The notes under the pieces are model-generated. The model had not been told where the DNA came from, did no database searches, and was given only the letters and a program-made list of their open reading frames with translations. Position numbers and translations under genes: made by a program. A stretch of 64,000 nucleotides of DNA. Source: Pseudodesulfovibrio sp. zrk46 (GTDB taxonomy: Bacteria; Desulfobacterota; Desulfovibrionia; Desulfovibrionales; Desulfovibrionaceae). Shown piece by piece: positions 1-7,632 of this stretch. The DNA is taken from assembly GCF_012516435.1 (NCBI RefSeq), contig NZ_CP051216.1, positions 1,490,001 through 1,554,000 on the forward strand. The letters are read 5' to 3'. How positions within the stretch are numbered: the first letter of the stretch is position 1; every line of letters begins with the position of its first letter.

Positions 1-222
1 CCATTTACGGCGCACCGTCCGTTTCCGGTACAGGTCTTTGATGCGGTTGTTCAGGATGGTGTAAAAGAGCGGTTTCCACTGTTCTTTCGGCTTTGTGGCA
101 TATTTGTCCACAAACTTGAACATGGCATCCTGCACGAGATCAAGAGCATCATCCGGATGGCTGCATTGCATCAGCGCCATCCGGTATGCTTTTCCTTCGA
201 TGGATTTCAGGAACGATTCCAT
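1..222 (-). CDS. ECF-type RNA polymerase sigma factor, N-terminal part (runs off window)
   Basis: The 74 visible codons begin MESFLKSIEGKAYRMALMQC and contain the sigma-70 region 2 pattern: a helix with DDALDLVQDAMFKFVDK, then FYTILNNRIKDLYRKRT, the part that in this family contacts core polymerase and melts the -10 region. Region 4 would lie beyond the left edge. The ATG at 222 is the only good start seen; its ribosome binding site is weak. It lies downstream of, and on the same strand as, two secreted repeat proteins, so it may share their transcription, although a GC-rich hairpin sits between. The family is inferred from the region 2 pattern alone. Confidence 0.8.
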   Translation of the reverse strand, partial: MESFLKSIEGKAYRMALMQCSHPDDALDLVQDAMFKFVDKYATKPKEQWKPLFYTILNNRIKDLYRKRTVRRKW

Positions 223-262
223 GTTCAAAGTCCCAAAAGAACAGTTTGAGAGTTATCATATC

Positions 263-285
263 GGGGCCCGACCCGTTCGGGCCCC
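263..285. terminator. Perfect 9-bp GC-rich hairpin between sigma factor and repeat protein
   Basis: GGGGCCCGA and TCGGGCCCC flank a 5-base loop. There is no clear T-tract on either strand, so it may be a weak terminator or an mRNA processing or stability element between the two minus-strand genes. Confidence 0.4.
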
Positions 286-297
286 CAAATAATCTGG

Positions 298-987
298 CTA
301 ATAATTTTGAGCGTTTCCACGTCTGGAGCCGCCACTTCCGGCGGTTCCACTGGTGCTGCTGTTGATGCAAGAGCCCTGCCTCATCTGACGGCTATTATTC
401 CCACGAGCGCCCTGGCGAGCCTGGCTCTGACGTCCTTGATTTTGTCCGTTGTACGCCCTTTGTCCGGACTGGTCACCCCAGTTGCATCGTTGGCCGTTGT
501 TTCTGGCGTAGAGTTGTCCGCTGCTTCGGTTGTTTTGAAACCCGTTAGGGTTGATGCTCCCGGTATAACCTTGCCGGGCACTTTGGCGACTATTGGCTCG
601 GCGGTCCATGCGATTGTCGATGCGTTGACCCTGCCTGTCCATGCGGTTGTTGATGCGTTCGCCCTTGTTGTCGAGCTGTGCATTGATGCGATCACCCTTG
701 TTGTCCAGCCGCTGGTCGATTCGATCGCCCTTGGTATCCAGATATTCGGCTCGCTTGTAGTTGCCGTTTTCTGCCGCCTGTTCGGCCATGGCGTCATACC
801 GGTCATTGATGCGGTCGCCTCTGACATCCAGATCATGGTCGATGCGGTTGCCTTTGATGTCCAGATTGTTTTCGATCCGGTCTCCCTGGATGTCATACCA
901 GTTCTCGATTTGGTCGCCGGGATCGGCCTGTGCTGATGTGGCGAGCAATATCAGAGCCAGAAATACGATCATGGTTAAGGACTTCAT
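298..987 (-). CDS. Secreted 11-residue-repeat protein, Arg/Asn/Gln-rich tail
   Basis: Protein of 229 residues. The start at 987 is chosen because AGAGGAGA precedes it; the frame stays open upstream but without a ribosome binding site. An N-terminal signal peptide ends near ATSAQA. Residues 31-63 and 83-130 are an 11-residue repeat of the form LDxKGDRIxxR, with the hydrophobic first position recurring at 31, 42, 53, 64 and at 83, 94, 105, 116, 127. An 11-residue period is typical of right-handed coiled or amphipathic helices. The last 100 residues are low-complexity and rich in R, N, Q, G and S. The spacer YDAMAEQAAENGNYKRAEYL is shared in form with the neighbour at 1172-1471, so the two are paralogs. 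Function unknown; a structural or envelope-surface role is a guess. Confidence 0.75.
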   Translation of the reverse strand: MKSLTMIVFLALILLATSAQADPGDQIENWYDIQGDRIENNLDIKGNRIDHDLDVRGDRINDRYDAMAEQAAENGNYKRAEYLDTKGDRIDQRLDNKGDRINAQLDNKGERINNRMDRQGQRIDNRMDRRANSRQSARQGYTGSINPNGFQNNRSSGQLYARNNGQRCNWGDQSGQRAYNGQNQGRQSQARQGARGNNSRQMRQGSCINSSTSGTAGSGGSRRGNAQNY

Positions 988-1082
988 TTCAATCTCCTCT
1001 GTGTAAGAAGGTTTCTGCGCGCGTATATTGAGTGAAACGCCTTGCGTCATCTCCGGTTGACAGGGAAATGAAAGAAAAAGGA

Positions 1083-1108
1083 GACCGCCCCGGAAACCCG
1101 GAGCGGTC
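1083..1108 (-). terminator. Intrinsic terminator of the 1172-1471 gene
   Basis: GACCGC-CCGG pairs with CCGG-GCGGTC, and on the minus strand the hairpin is followed by CTCCTTTTTCTTT. It lies directly downstream of the short secreted protein, which separates it from the larger paralog. Confidence 0.75.
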
Positions 1109-1171
1109 ATGGGCGGGTGGAGCCCGTTATGAGGAAACAGGGATGGCCGTCGCCGCCCCTTAATCCAAATG

Positions 1172-1471
1172 TTAGTGATACTTATGCCAGTGGCGGGCAA
1201 CGTACGCTTTGTGGGCGGCAACCTTGGCTGCATGGCGTACCTCGTGCCGTTCGATTTTGACGGCGCGGGCGGCCGCAGCAGCGTCCATAGCCGCCTCGAT
1301 GCGGTCTCCCTTGGCATCCAGCGCGATGGCTTGGGCAATGTTGCCGTTCAGCGCAGCGGCCACGGCCAGCTTGTCATAGTAGTTGTTGATCCGGTCACCG
1401 GGATCGGCAATAGCGCAGGTTGCGGTCAGGAGCAGCGCAAAAACGGTGCTGAGAAACATGGTGGTCTTCAT
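1172..1471 (-). CDS. Short secreted paralog of the 11-residue-repeat protein
   Basis: Protein of 99 residues. A signal peptide (MKTTMFLSTVFALLLTATC followed by AIA) is followed by DPGDRINNYYDKL, an Ala-rich helix and one copy of the LDAKGDRIEAAMD unit, then a His/Lys/Arg-rich end (HKAYVARHWHKYH). The spacing of the DPGD...NGN...LDxKGDRI elements matches the neighbour at 298-987, so this looks like a minimal or ancestral form. AAGGAG lies just upstream of the ATG. The family is not recognised. The His-rich tail could bind metal, which is speculative. Confidence 0.7.
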   Translation of the reverse strand: MKTTMFLSTVFALLLTATCAIADPGDRINNYYDKLAVAAALNGNIAQAIALDAKGDRIEAAMDAAAAARAVKIERHEVRHAAKVAAHKAYVARHWHKYH

Positions 1472-1621
1472 AATCTATTCTCCTTGTGCAGTGGATTTTC
1501 ATGCATCGTTACTCCCTTCAAACGGCGGGTTTTGCCATCGGTTGACCGGGAAAAATGAAAAATACGCAACCCAACGGAGACATGGCTTGCTCCATTTCTC
1601 TGGATGGCCTAGTTTACCGGC

Positions 1622-2827
1622 ATGACTCTCTCCCGCCGCACATTTATCTCGTCCATGGCAGGCCTCGCGGCCATGCTGACAACAGGCGTTCCTGCGCTGG
1701 GCGCCCCGCAGCTGTATGCCGTGAAGGGGACGGTCATCTCCGGTGACGGGACACCGCCACTTGTTGATTATGCGCTGCTGGTGGACGGCGACCGCATCAG
1801 TGATATCGTGCCGGTCAACATGGTTGGGGACAGGGAGATCATTGGGCCGGACAAAGGTTTCATCCTTCCGGGCATCATCAATTGCCATTGCCACCGAATT
1901 CACGACAATGAGGAGCGGCGGGAGCGTTACCTGCGCCACGGCGTCACCTCCATCGGTGATGTCGCCTCTCCGCTGAAGGCGGTGCCGGAACTGCTGCAAT
2001 CTCCCTCGGGAATCACTGCCACCGCTGCCTGCACAGGCCCCTTACTGTGCCCGCCGGGCGGGTATCCGTTGCCCGTGCACAGTTCAGAACACGGCATGAT
2101 CATTACTTCGCCAAAAGAGGGGCGAGAAGCGGTGCAGCGGTTGGCTGATCTCGGTGCGGGCATGGTCAAGATCGCCTTTGAGCCGGGCGTGCTCGACAAG
2201 CAGTGGCCCATGTTCGACGCAGTTACGGCTGGAGCCATCTGTGACGAAGCGCGGAAGCAGGGGTTGATTGTCCGTTGCCATGTGGAGGATTTCGCCGGGC
2301 TGGAGCCAGCTCTTAACGCGGGCGTGCATACCGTGGAGCATGTGCCGCACCGTTGGCGACACGAGGGCCTGCCACGCCCGGTTCTGGATGAGGGTGGTGT
2401 GATCCCGCAATACCGACGGCTGCTGGATCGCATGGTGAACGATGGCATTATCCTCACACCGACGTTGGACGTGTTCTCCCGGTCCATGTGGGAAGGGCCG
2501 CAGTTGTATGAGCCGGTACGATATTTCTTGGAGCAGGGCGGCACCGTGGCGCTGGGCAATGATCATCCCTACCGGCGGACATCGGCCGGAATGCCGCTCA
2601 ATGAGATGCGGCTCCTCGGCAAGGCCGGGCTTTCAGAGATGCAGATTGTTACAGCGGGAACATTCCACAGCGCCATGGCATGCGGCTTCTATGATCGGGG
2701 ACTGCTGGAACCGGGCATGAAGGCGGACGTGCTGGTGGTCGCGGAAAATCCGCTGACGGATCTGGCCGCACTGGGGCGGCCTTCATTGGTCATCAAAGAC
2801 GGAATGGTCGTGGACCTGGCGGGTTAA
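1622..2827 (+). CDS. Tat-exported amidohydrolase-family protein
   Basis: Protein of 401 residues. The N-terminus SRRTFISSMAG followed by a hydrophobic stretch is a twin-arginine signal, so the enzyme is probably exported folded with its metal. The amidohydrolase barrel follows: metal-site HxH at residues 89-91 (NCHCH), a GMVKIAFEPG segment that may carry the bridging Lys, His in RCHVEDF and HTVEHVPH, and a catalytic Asp in GNDHPY. The C-terminus LEPGMKADVLVV is the usual return of the strand domain. Substrate is not predictable; imidazolonepropionase- or prolidase-like hydrolases share this layout. Its stop codon overlaps the stop of the convergent kinase gene (TTAA at 2824-2827). No strong ribosome binding site precedes the ATG. 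Confidence 0.8.
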   Translation: MTLSRRTFISSMAGLAAMLTTGVPALGAPQLYAVKGTVISGDGTPPLVDYALLVDGDRISDIVPVNMVGDREIIGPDKGFILPGIINCHCHRIHDNEERRERYLRHGVTSIGDVASPLKAVPELLQSPSGITATAACTGPLLCPPGGYPLPVHSSEHGMIITSPKEGREAVQRLADLGAGMVKIAFEPGVLDKQWPMFDAVTAGAICDEARKQGLIVRCHVEDFAGLEPALNAGVHTVEHVPHRWRHEGLPRPVLDEGGVIPQYRRLLDRMVNDGIILTPTLDVFSRSMWEGPQLYEPVRYFLEQGGTVALGNDHPYRRTSAGMPLNEMRLLGKAGLSEMQIVTAGTFHSAMACGFYDRGLLEPGMKADVLVVAENPLTDLAALGRPSLVIKDGMVVDLAG

Positions 2828-5490
2828 TCGCATGCCCCGTTGGACCGGGTCGGGAAGGAGACTTCCACGGTCGTGCCATTCTCGGCATCACTTTTCATAT
2901 TGATGAATCCGCCCTGGGTTTCGGCGATGAGGCGCGCAGAGTAGGTGCCGAGTCCGGTGCCGAATTTCTTGCCCGAGGTGGCATACTTCTCGAAAAATGT
3001 GTCGCGAATATCTTCCGGTACTTCGGCCCGATTATGGACCCGGACGGTGGTGTTCTCTTTGTCCTGACGGCAATCCACGGTGACCGTGTCGCCCTTGTCC
3101 GAGGCCTCCACCGCGTTCTTGATCAGGTTGGACAGCATGGAGTGGGTGAGCAGCTCTTCCCCGCGTACAACCATGCACTCGCCGTCCGAAGCCGAGGTGC
3201 CGTCGCGCAAGACATTGATTTCCACTTTGAGGCTTCGGGTGGCTCCGGCCAGGTCGCGCAGCACGTTCTGGATGACGCGCATGATGTTCAGGTCTTCTGG
3301 TGAGAATTCGTAGGACCCTTCCTCCATCTTGAAGATGTCCAGCGAGAGGTTGACCATGCGGAGCAGGCGGTGGGCCGATTCTTCCATGTCCGCCAGCATG
3401 AGGGATTGCTCTTCCGTGATGTTCTCTGCCTTGCGCAGGGAGCGGGGTACCCAGATGAAGGACATGATGGGCGACTTGAGGTCGTGGCGCACAATGCGCT
3501 CCACATCCTTTTCCAGCCTCTCCAGTCGTTTGCGCTCGGTGATGTCATCCTTGACCACCACGAAGTTGACGATGTGCCCGTTGGGATCACGGACCGAGGA
3601 AATGGAACACCGTTCCCACAGAATATCGCCTGAGCGGGTCCGGTTGCGGATTTCCCCGTGCCAGTCCCTGCCCTCACGTACCTGCTTCCAGATGCGGTCG
3701 TACAGATCGTCCTCGTCCGCCTGAAGGAAACCGAGCTTGCGACCAAGGATATCCTTTTCCGTATAGCCGCTCTTGGTGCAGAAATATGGGTTTACGGAAA
3801 TGATGCGGCCTGCCGTGTCCAGCATGGCGATGGAGACGGGCGATTGTTCCACAGCATGGGTCATCTGGCGCAGGGAGACCTCTGTCTCGCGCCATTTTGT
3901 CACGTCCATGGAAATGCCGCACACGCCGAGAGTCCGGCCCTCGGCATTGACGAGGGGGAACTTGGAGGAGGTCCAGTGCTCGATGCCGCTCTCCAGGACG
4001 AGGGTCACTTCTTCGAAAAATGGTTTGCCGGTCTGGACCACCCGGGTATCTCCGCTGCGGAATTGCTCGGCGATGTTATTGCGGAACAGGCCGTAGTCGG
4101 TCTTACCGAGCACCTCGTGGGCGGGGCGGCCAGTGTATTCCATGAAGCGGGGATTGCCGAAGAGATACCGACCGTCCACATCCTTGGCGTAGATGGTGGC
4201 AGGGCAGTTCTCCATGAAGGAGTCGATGAATTTGTTGCGGTCCTTGAGGGCCTGCACGGTCTCCTTGAGGCCGGTGATATCGCGGTTACTCGCCCGCCGT
4301 CCCATGGGGTCGCCCTTGTCGTCATACACCACCTGTGAGACGTGCCCAATCCAGCGCACTTCGCCGGAGCGGGTGACGATGCGGAAATCAAAGGAGAGGG
4401 TGTCGGTGGAGTGCAACCCGTCGATAAGCGCGTTGTGGACATAGTCCCGGTCCATGGGATGGATGATGCTGTTGAACAGCAGGTCCGGGTCAGCCTTGAG
4501 TTCCTCTGGCCGGTATCCGGTCATGCGCTCGAAAGAGGGCGATACATAGAGAAATGTGCCTTCCGGACCGAGCCAGAATTCCCAGTCATGGGTGAAGTCC
4601 GCGATGGTGCGGTACCGCTCTTCGCGTTCCAGCAGCTTTTTTTCGACTCGCTTGCGCTGGGTTATGTCCCAGCAGAGTCCCATGACGCATATGCAATCTT
4701 CATTGCCATCTTCGCACGGTGCGTGACGCATATTCAGGGAAAACCATCGCCATGAGTCGTCGGCCACCTGCCAACGGAAGTCGCATCGGCTCGCGCCTTC
4801 CTTTTCCAGGCGGCGGAACTGCGAACCCACCCGGCCGATGTCGTCGGGATGGATACGGGACAGCCACAGCTCGGGTTCACGATAGTACCGTTCGGCGGGA
4901 TAGCCGGTCATGCGTTCCACTGTGGCGCCGATATACAGGAGTTCGTAGCTACCACTCTTGCGCATGGAAAAAGGTACCAAGTTCATGGAGGAGAGCACGG
5001 AATTCTGCATGGCCTCGCTCTTCTCGGCCACGGTCTGGACGTCCATCATGTCCGTGACGTCGCGCACGAACGAGCAGAGCATGTCACGCCCTTCGAGGGT
5101 CATGGGGACGGAGTAGACTTCGACATTGCGCAGCCTGCCGTCCTTGAGCCGGTGGGTGAACAGGAATCGGCTTCGCTGGCGGTCCCGTACCTGTTTCATG
5201 AGCGGGGCCACTTCCTCGAGGGGCATGATGTTGATGTCCGAGACGTTGAGGGAGGTCATCTCTTCACGGGTGTATCCGTACAGCTCGGTGGCAGCCAGAT
5301 TGACCCAGCGGATATCACCATTGGACGGATCAAGGTAAAACACGGCGTGACGGTGATGCTCGAAGACATCGTTGCCTAACTGCTCCGCGCTATCCGGCGC
5401 GATCCGTTGTTCCAATTCGCGGATTCGCGCTCTGGCTTCGGCCAGCTCTTTTTCAAGCGCTTCCGTGGATTTGGTATGGTCGTTGTCCAT
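2824..5490 (-). CDS. Multi-PAS cytoplasmic sensor histidine kinase
   Basis: Protein of 888 residues from the ATG at 5490, which has GGAG about 14 bases upstream; 17 more residues are possible from 5541. A short coiled coil (residues 8-30) is followed by five PAS domains at roughly 40-150, 165-280, 300-415, 430-540 and 550-670. The kinase core has the H-box RHDLKSP, the N-box NLIKNAVEAS, and the ATP-lid region GTGLGTYSARLIAETQGG. There is no membrane segment and no receiver domain, so it should be a soluble kinase that passes phosphate to a separate regulator. Ligands of the PAS domains cannot be read from the sequence. No response regulator lies next to it, so it is an orphan. Confidence 0.9.
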   Translation of the reverse strand: MDNDHTKSTEALEKELAEARARIRELEQRIAPDSAEQLGNDVFEHHRHAVFYLDPSNGDIRWVNLAATELYGYTREEMTSLNVSDINIMPLEEVAPLMKQVRDRQRSRFLFTHRLKDGRLRNVEVYSVPMTLEGRDMLCSFVRDVTDMMDVQTVAEKSEAMQNSVLSSMNLVPFSMRKSGSYELLYIGATVERMTGYPAERYYREPELWLSRIHPDDIGRVGSQFRRLEKEGASRCDFRWQVADDSWRWFSLNMRHAPCEDGNEDCICVMGLCWDITQRKRVEKKLLEREERYRTIADFTHDWEFWLGPEGTFLYVSPSFERMTGYRPEELKADPDLLFNSIIHPMDRDYVHNALIDGLHSTDTLSFDFRIVTRSGEVRWIGHVSQVVYDDKGDPMGRRASNRDITGLKETVQALKDRNKFIDSFMENCPATIYAKDVDGRYLFGNPRFMEYTGRPAHEVLGKTDYGLFRNNIAEQFRSGDTRVVQTGKPFFEEVTLVLESGIEHWTSSKFPLVNAEGRTLGVCGISMDVTKWRETEVSLRQMTHAVEQSPVSIAMLDTAGRIISVNPYFCTKSGYTEKDILGRKLGFLQADEDDLYDRIWKQVREGRDWHGEIRNRTRSGDILWERCSISSVRDPNGHIVNFVVVKDDITERKRLERLEKDVERIVRHDLKSPIMSFIWVPRSLRKAENITEEQSLMLADMEESAHRLLRMVNLSLDIFKMEEGSYEFSPEDLNIMRVIQNVLRDLAGATRSLKVEINVLRDGTSASDGECMVVRGEELLTHSMLSNLIKNAVEASDKGDTVTVDCRQDKENTTVRVHNRAEVPEDIRDTFFEKYATSGKKFGTGLGTYSARLIAETQGGFINMKSDAENGTTVEVSFPTRSNGACD

Positions 5491-5614
5491 GTAGATGCCC
5501 GTTCTCCGCTGATGATAGAGGGGAAAATCCAGCCCTATCAAAATCGCAGAAAAAGCGGATCAGCGCAAGGTGAAGACGGATATTCCCTGTATCACTTGCG
5601 TAACGATTTCTTCT

Positions 5615-6229
5615 TTAAAGGGAATAGAGCACGTAATTGACCAGAAAATGAACCACGACAGCAGGCCAGATGGACCGGGTGACCAGCGTGGCAGGTACGA
5701 ATAACAGCCCGTAAACAAAGGCATCTGTCAGGGTATGTACCGACAGCGACCAGTGCATGAGGGAGAAGAGCAGGGCCGACACCACCGCGGATGTGGTTGT
5801 GCCCCATCGCCGCAACAGGACGGTCAAGGTGAGTCCACGGCAGACCACTTCTTCGCTGATACCCACCAGCACCAGCCCTACGCTGGCATCAAAGGCGAAC
5901 AGGGGGGATTCCGGGTCAATGGGGACGCCGCCCAGCGAACCCTTGGGCCAGCCCGGGATGACGAATTCCGAGATCCACAGGTAGACCATGGCTGCCAGCG
6001 CGGTTCCCGTAGTCCATAACAGGCCATCCGTCACATTGGGCAGGCGCACCATGAGGGCATCGGCAGACACGCTCCCGCGCCGCCACATGACAAGAAGGAA
6101 GCCCAGAATGGCGAGGCGCACTCCGTAGTCGATAGCCACCCACGTCGTGTAGTCCGTGACCCATATGTTAGCGAAGTCGTTCAGGTAATAGGGAAGGTAG
6201 GCCAGCACGAGAATCCATGTAATCCGCAT
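5615..6229 (-). CDS. CPBP-family intramembrane metalloprotease
   Basis: Protein of 204 residues with about six membrane segments. The Abi/CPBP motifs are present: SEEVVCRG (EExxxR), FSLMHW (FxxxH) and HFLVN (HxxxN). These are the glutamate and histidine residues of the CAAX-protease-like active site within the membrane. The start at 6229 has an excellent AAGGAGGA site. It lies 37 bp downstream of the glycosyltransferase on the same strand, so the two probably form an operon. In bacteria such proteins are linked to peptide processing or bacteriocin immunity; the substrate here is unknown. Confidence 0.85.
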   Translation of the reverse strand: MRITWILVLAYLPYYLNDFANIWVTDYTTWVAIDYGVRLAILGFLLVMWRRGSVSADALMVRLPNVTDGLLWTTGTALAAMVYLWISEFVIPGWPKGSLGGVPIDPESPLFAFDASVGLVLVGISEEVVCRGLTLTVLLRRWGTTTSAVVSALLFSLMHWSLSVHTLTDAFVYGLLFVPATLVTRSIWPAVVVHFLVNYVLYSL

Positions 6230-6266
6230 CCGTTCCTCCTTCCGTATTCATTCAGGTCGTTAAAAA

Positions 6267-7355
6267 TCAGACCAGCTTTCGGTAGAGTTTTATGTAGTCC
6301 GCCACCATGCGTTTTGCCGAGAATCGCCGCTGTCCCATGGAGAATGCGGTTCGTCCCAGATCGCGGGCCACACCCGGCGAGGTGAGCATCTCGATGCCCG
6401 CCTCTATCAGCGCGGCTTCGTTTTCCGGTTCGATCAGGACGCCGGTCTCGCGGTCGGTTATCTGTTCCGGTATGCCGCCCACGCCATAGGCTACCACAGG
6501 CAGGGCCTGGCTCATGGCCTCCAGCACCACCAGCGAGTGGTTGTCCGCCATGGTCGGATACAGCAGCACATCTGCCGCAGACATGAGCAGGGCCAGTCGG
6601 TCGCGCTCCACATAGGGCCAGATGACCAGATCGCCGTCGCGCCCGGCCGTGTCGCCACCCACCGCAAAGCACAGCGCCTCAGGAACCTGCGCCTTGACCT
6701 GTTCCCAGATCCTGCGCCATGCGCTGCCCGATTTGTATGCCGCGCTCGTGCCGCCATGGGCCACGAACAGGACCACCCTGGCTGACGGATTGATGCCCAG
6801 TTGTCGGCGGGCCTCTGATTTCTTCGGCGGGGCTTCCGGCCACGGAATGCCATTGGGAATGATCTTCACCTCTCGGAACAGGTGCATCTTGGCCAGTTTC
6901 GCCAGCCATCTTGATGGTGCCACCAGCACCGGGTCCAGTCGCTGGATCAATTCATGTTTGAGTTTCCGAAGCTCTTCGGAGTCAGGAAATTTGCGCGGAC
7001 AAGGGTTGGCGCAGTCGGCATCCACCACGCTGCAGCCCAGCGGATAGGGGCAGCCGCCCGTGAACAATTCGCAATCGTGCAGTGTAATCACGCAGCTTGC
7101 TTTTTTCGGCACCGAAGCCAGCAGGGCGGGCCAGTTCCCGGTACAATGGATATGTGCCATGGCAGCCCGGGGCAGATATCGGCCAAAGTCATCCGGCAGG
7201 ATCGCAGCCGTGTCCGGGCCTTCGCCCAGTTCAAAACTCAGGTTGCATTCCACGTTGTGTTCTTTCAGGCCGTCTATGAGCAGACGCGCCACGCGCGTCG
7301 CGCCGCCGCTCGATTCCAGTCCGGTGTGGTGATATATCGCTTCAGGTAACGGCAT
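6267..7355 (-). CDS. Family 4-type glycosyltransferase
   Basis: Protein of 362 residues with a GT-B layout. The N-terminal acceptor half contains SGGATRVARLLIDGL; the C-terminal donor half contains VVLFVAHGGTS, the ADVLLYPTMADNHSLVVLEAM segment that corresponds to the Ex7E nucleotide-sugar site, and YGVGGIPEQI. A Cys-rich insert (CELFTGGCPYPLGC, CANPCPRKF) at about 115-140 is seen in some starch-synthase-like transferases and may bind metal. AAGGAA lies upstream of the ATG. It is the first gene of the pair with the CPBP protease. Likely builds an envelope or capsular glycan; donor and acceptor unknown. Confidence 0.85.
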   Translation of the reverse strand: MPLPEAIYHHTGLESSGGATRVARLLIDGLKEHNVECNLSFELGEGPDTAAILPDDFGRYLPRAAMAHIHCTGNWPALLASVPKKASCVITLHDCELFTGGCPYPLGCSVVDADCANPCPRKFPDSEELRKLKHELIQRLDPVLVAPSRWLAKLAKMHLFREVKIIPNGIPWPEAPPKKSEARRQLGINPSARVVLFVAHGGTSAAYKSGSAWRRIWEQVKAQVPEALCFAVGGDTAGRDGDLVIWPYVERDRLALLMSAADVLLYPTMADNHSLVVLEAMSQALPVVAYGVGGIPEQITDRETGVLIEPENEAALIEAGIEMLTSPGVARDLGRTAFSMGQRRFSAKRMVADYIKLYRKLV

Positions 7356-7369
7356 GTATTCCTTTTATT

Positions 7370-7622
7370 TGATGCCTCCGGCGGCCCTGCCGGGAGCCTC
7401 CTCGCCGGAGAGGCGTCTCCGACGGGTCAGGAACCCTTTGTAAAGGGTTCCCGACACCCTCCTAAACTTTTTATTGCTCGCTTCGCTCGAGGTCCTGCGA
7501 GTTTGGATATTTAATTTACACGGTCTTGCGACGTTAGTCGCAGAATGGGATTCCAAAGGGTACAGCCCTTTGGCCGCCGGAGGCGAAGTCACCTGACAAT
7601 GGAGGCCGAAGGCCGATTTCCC
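7370..7622. repeat. Interspersed intergenic repeat, copy A
   Basis: Right end 7574-7598 is CCGCCGGAGGCGAAGTCACC plus TGACA; the left end GCCTCCGGCGGC near 7375 is its inverted counterpart. Internal hairpins AACCCTTTGTAAAGGGTT and AAAGGGTACAGCCCTTTGG are present. The left half matches copy B at 18973-19062 in reverse orientation. No coding content is credible. Confidence 0.8.
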
Positions 7623-7632
7623 ATTCTGATTT

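Noticed and set aside
7372..7592. Short frame inside repeat copy A
   Set aside because: It arises from the repeated element; similar frames in the other copies differ in frame and length.
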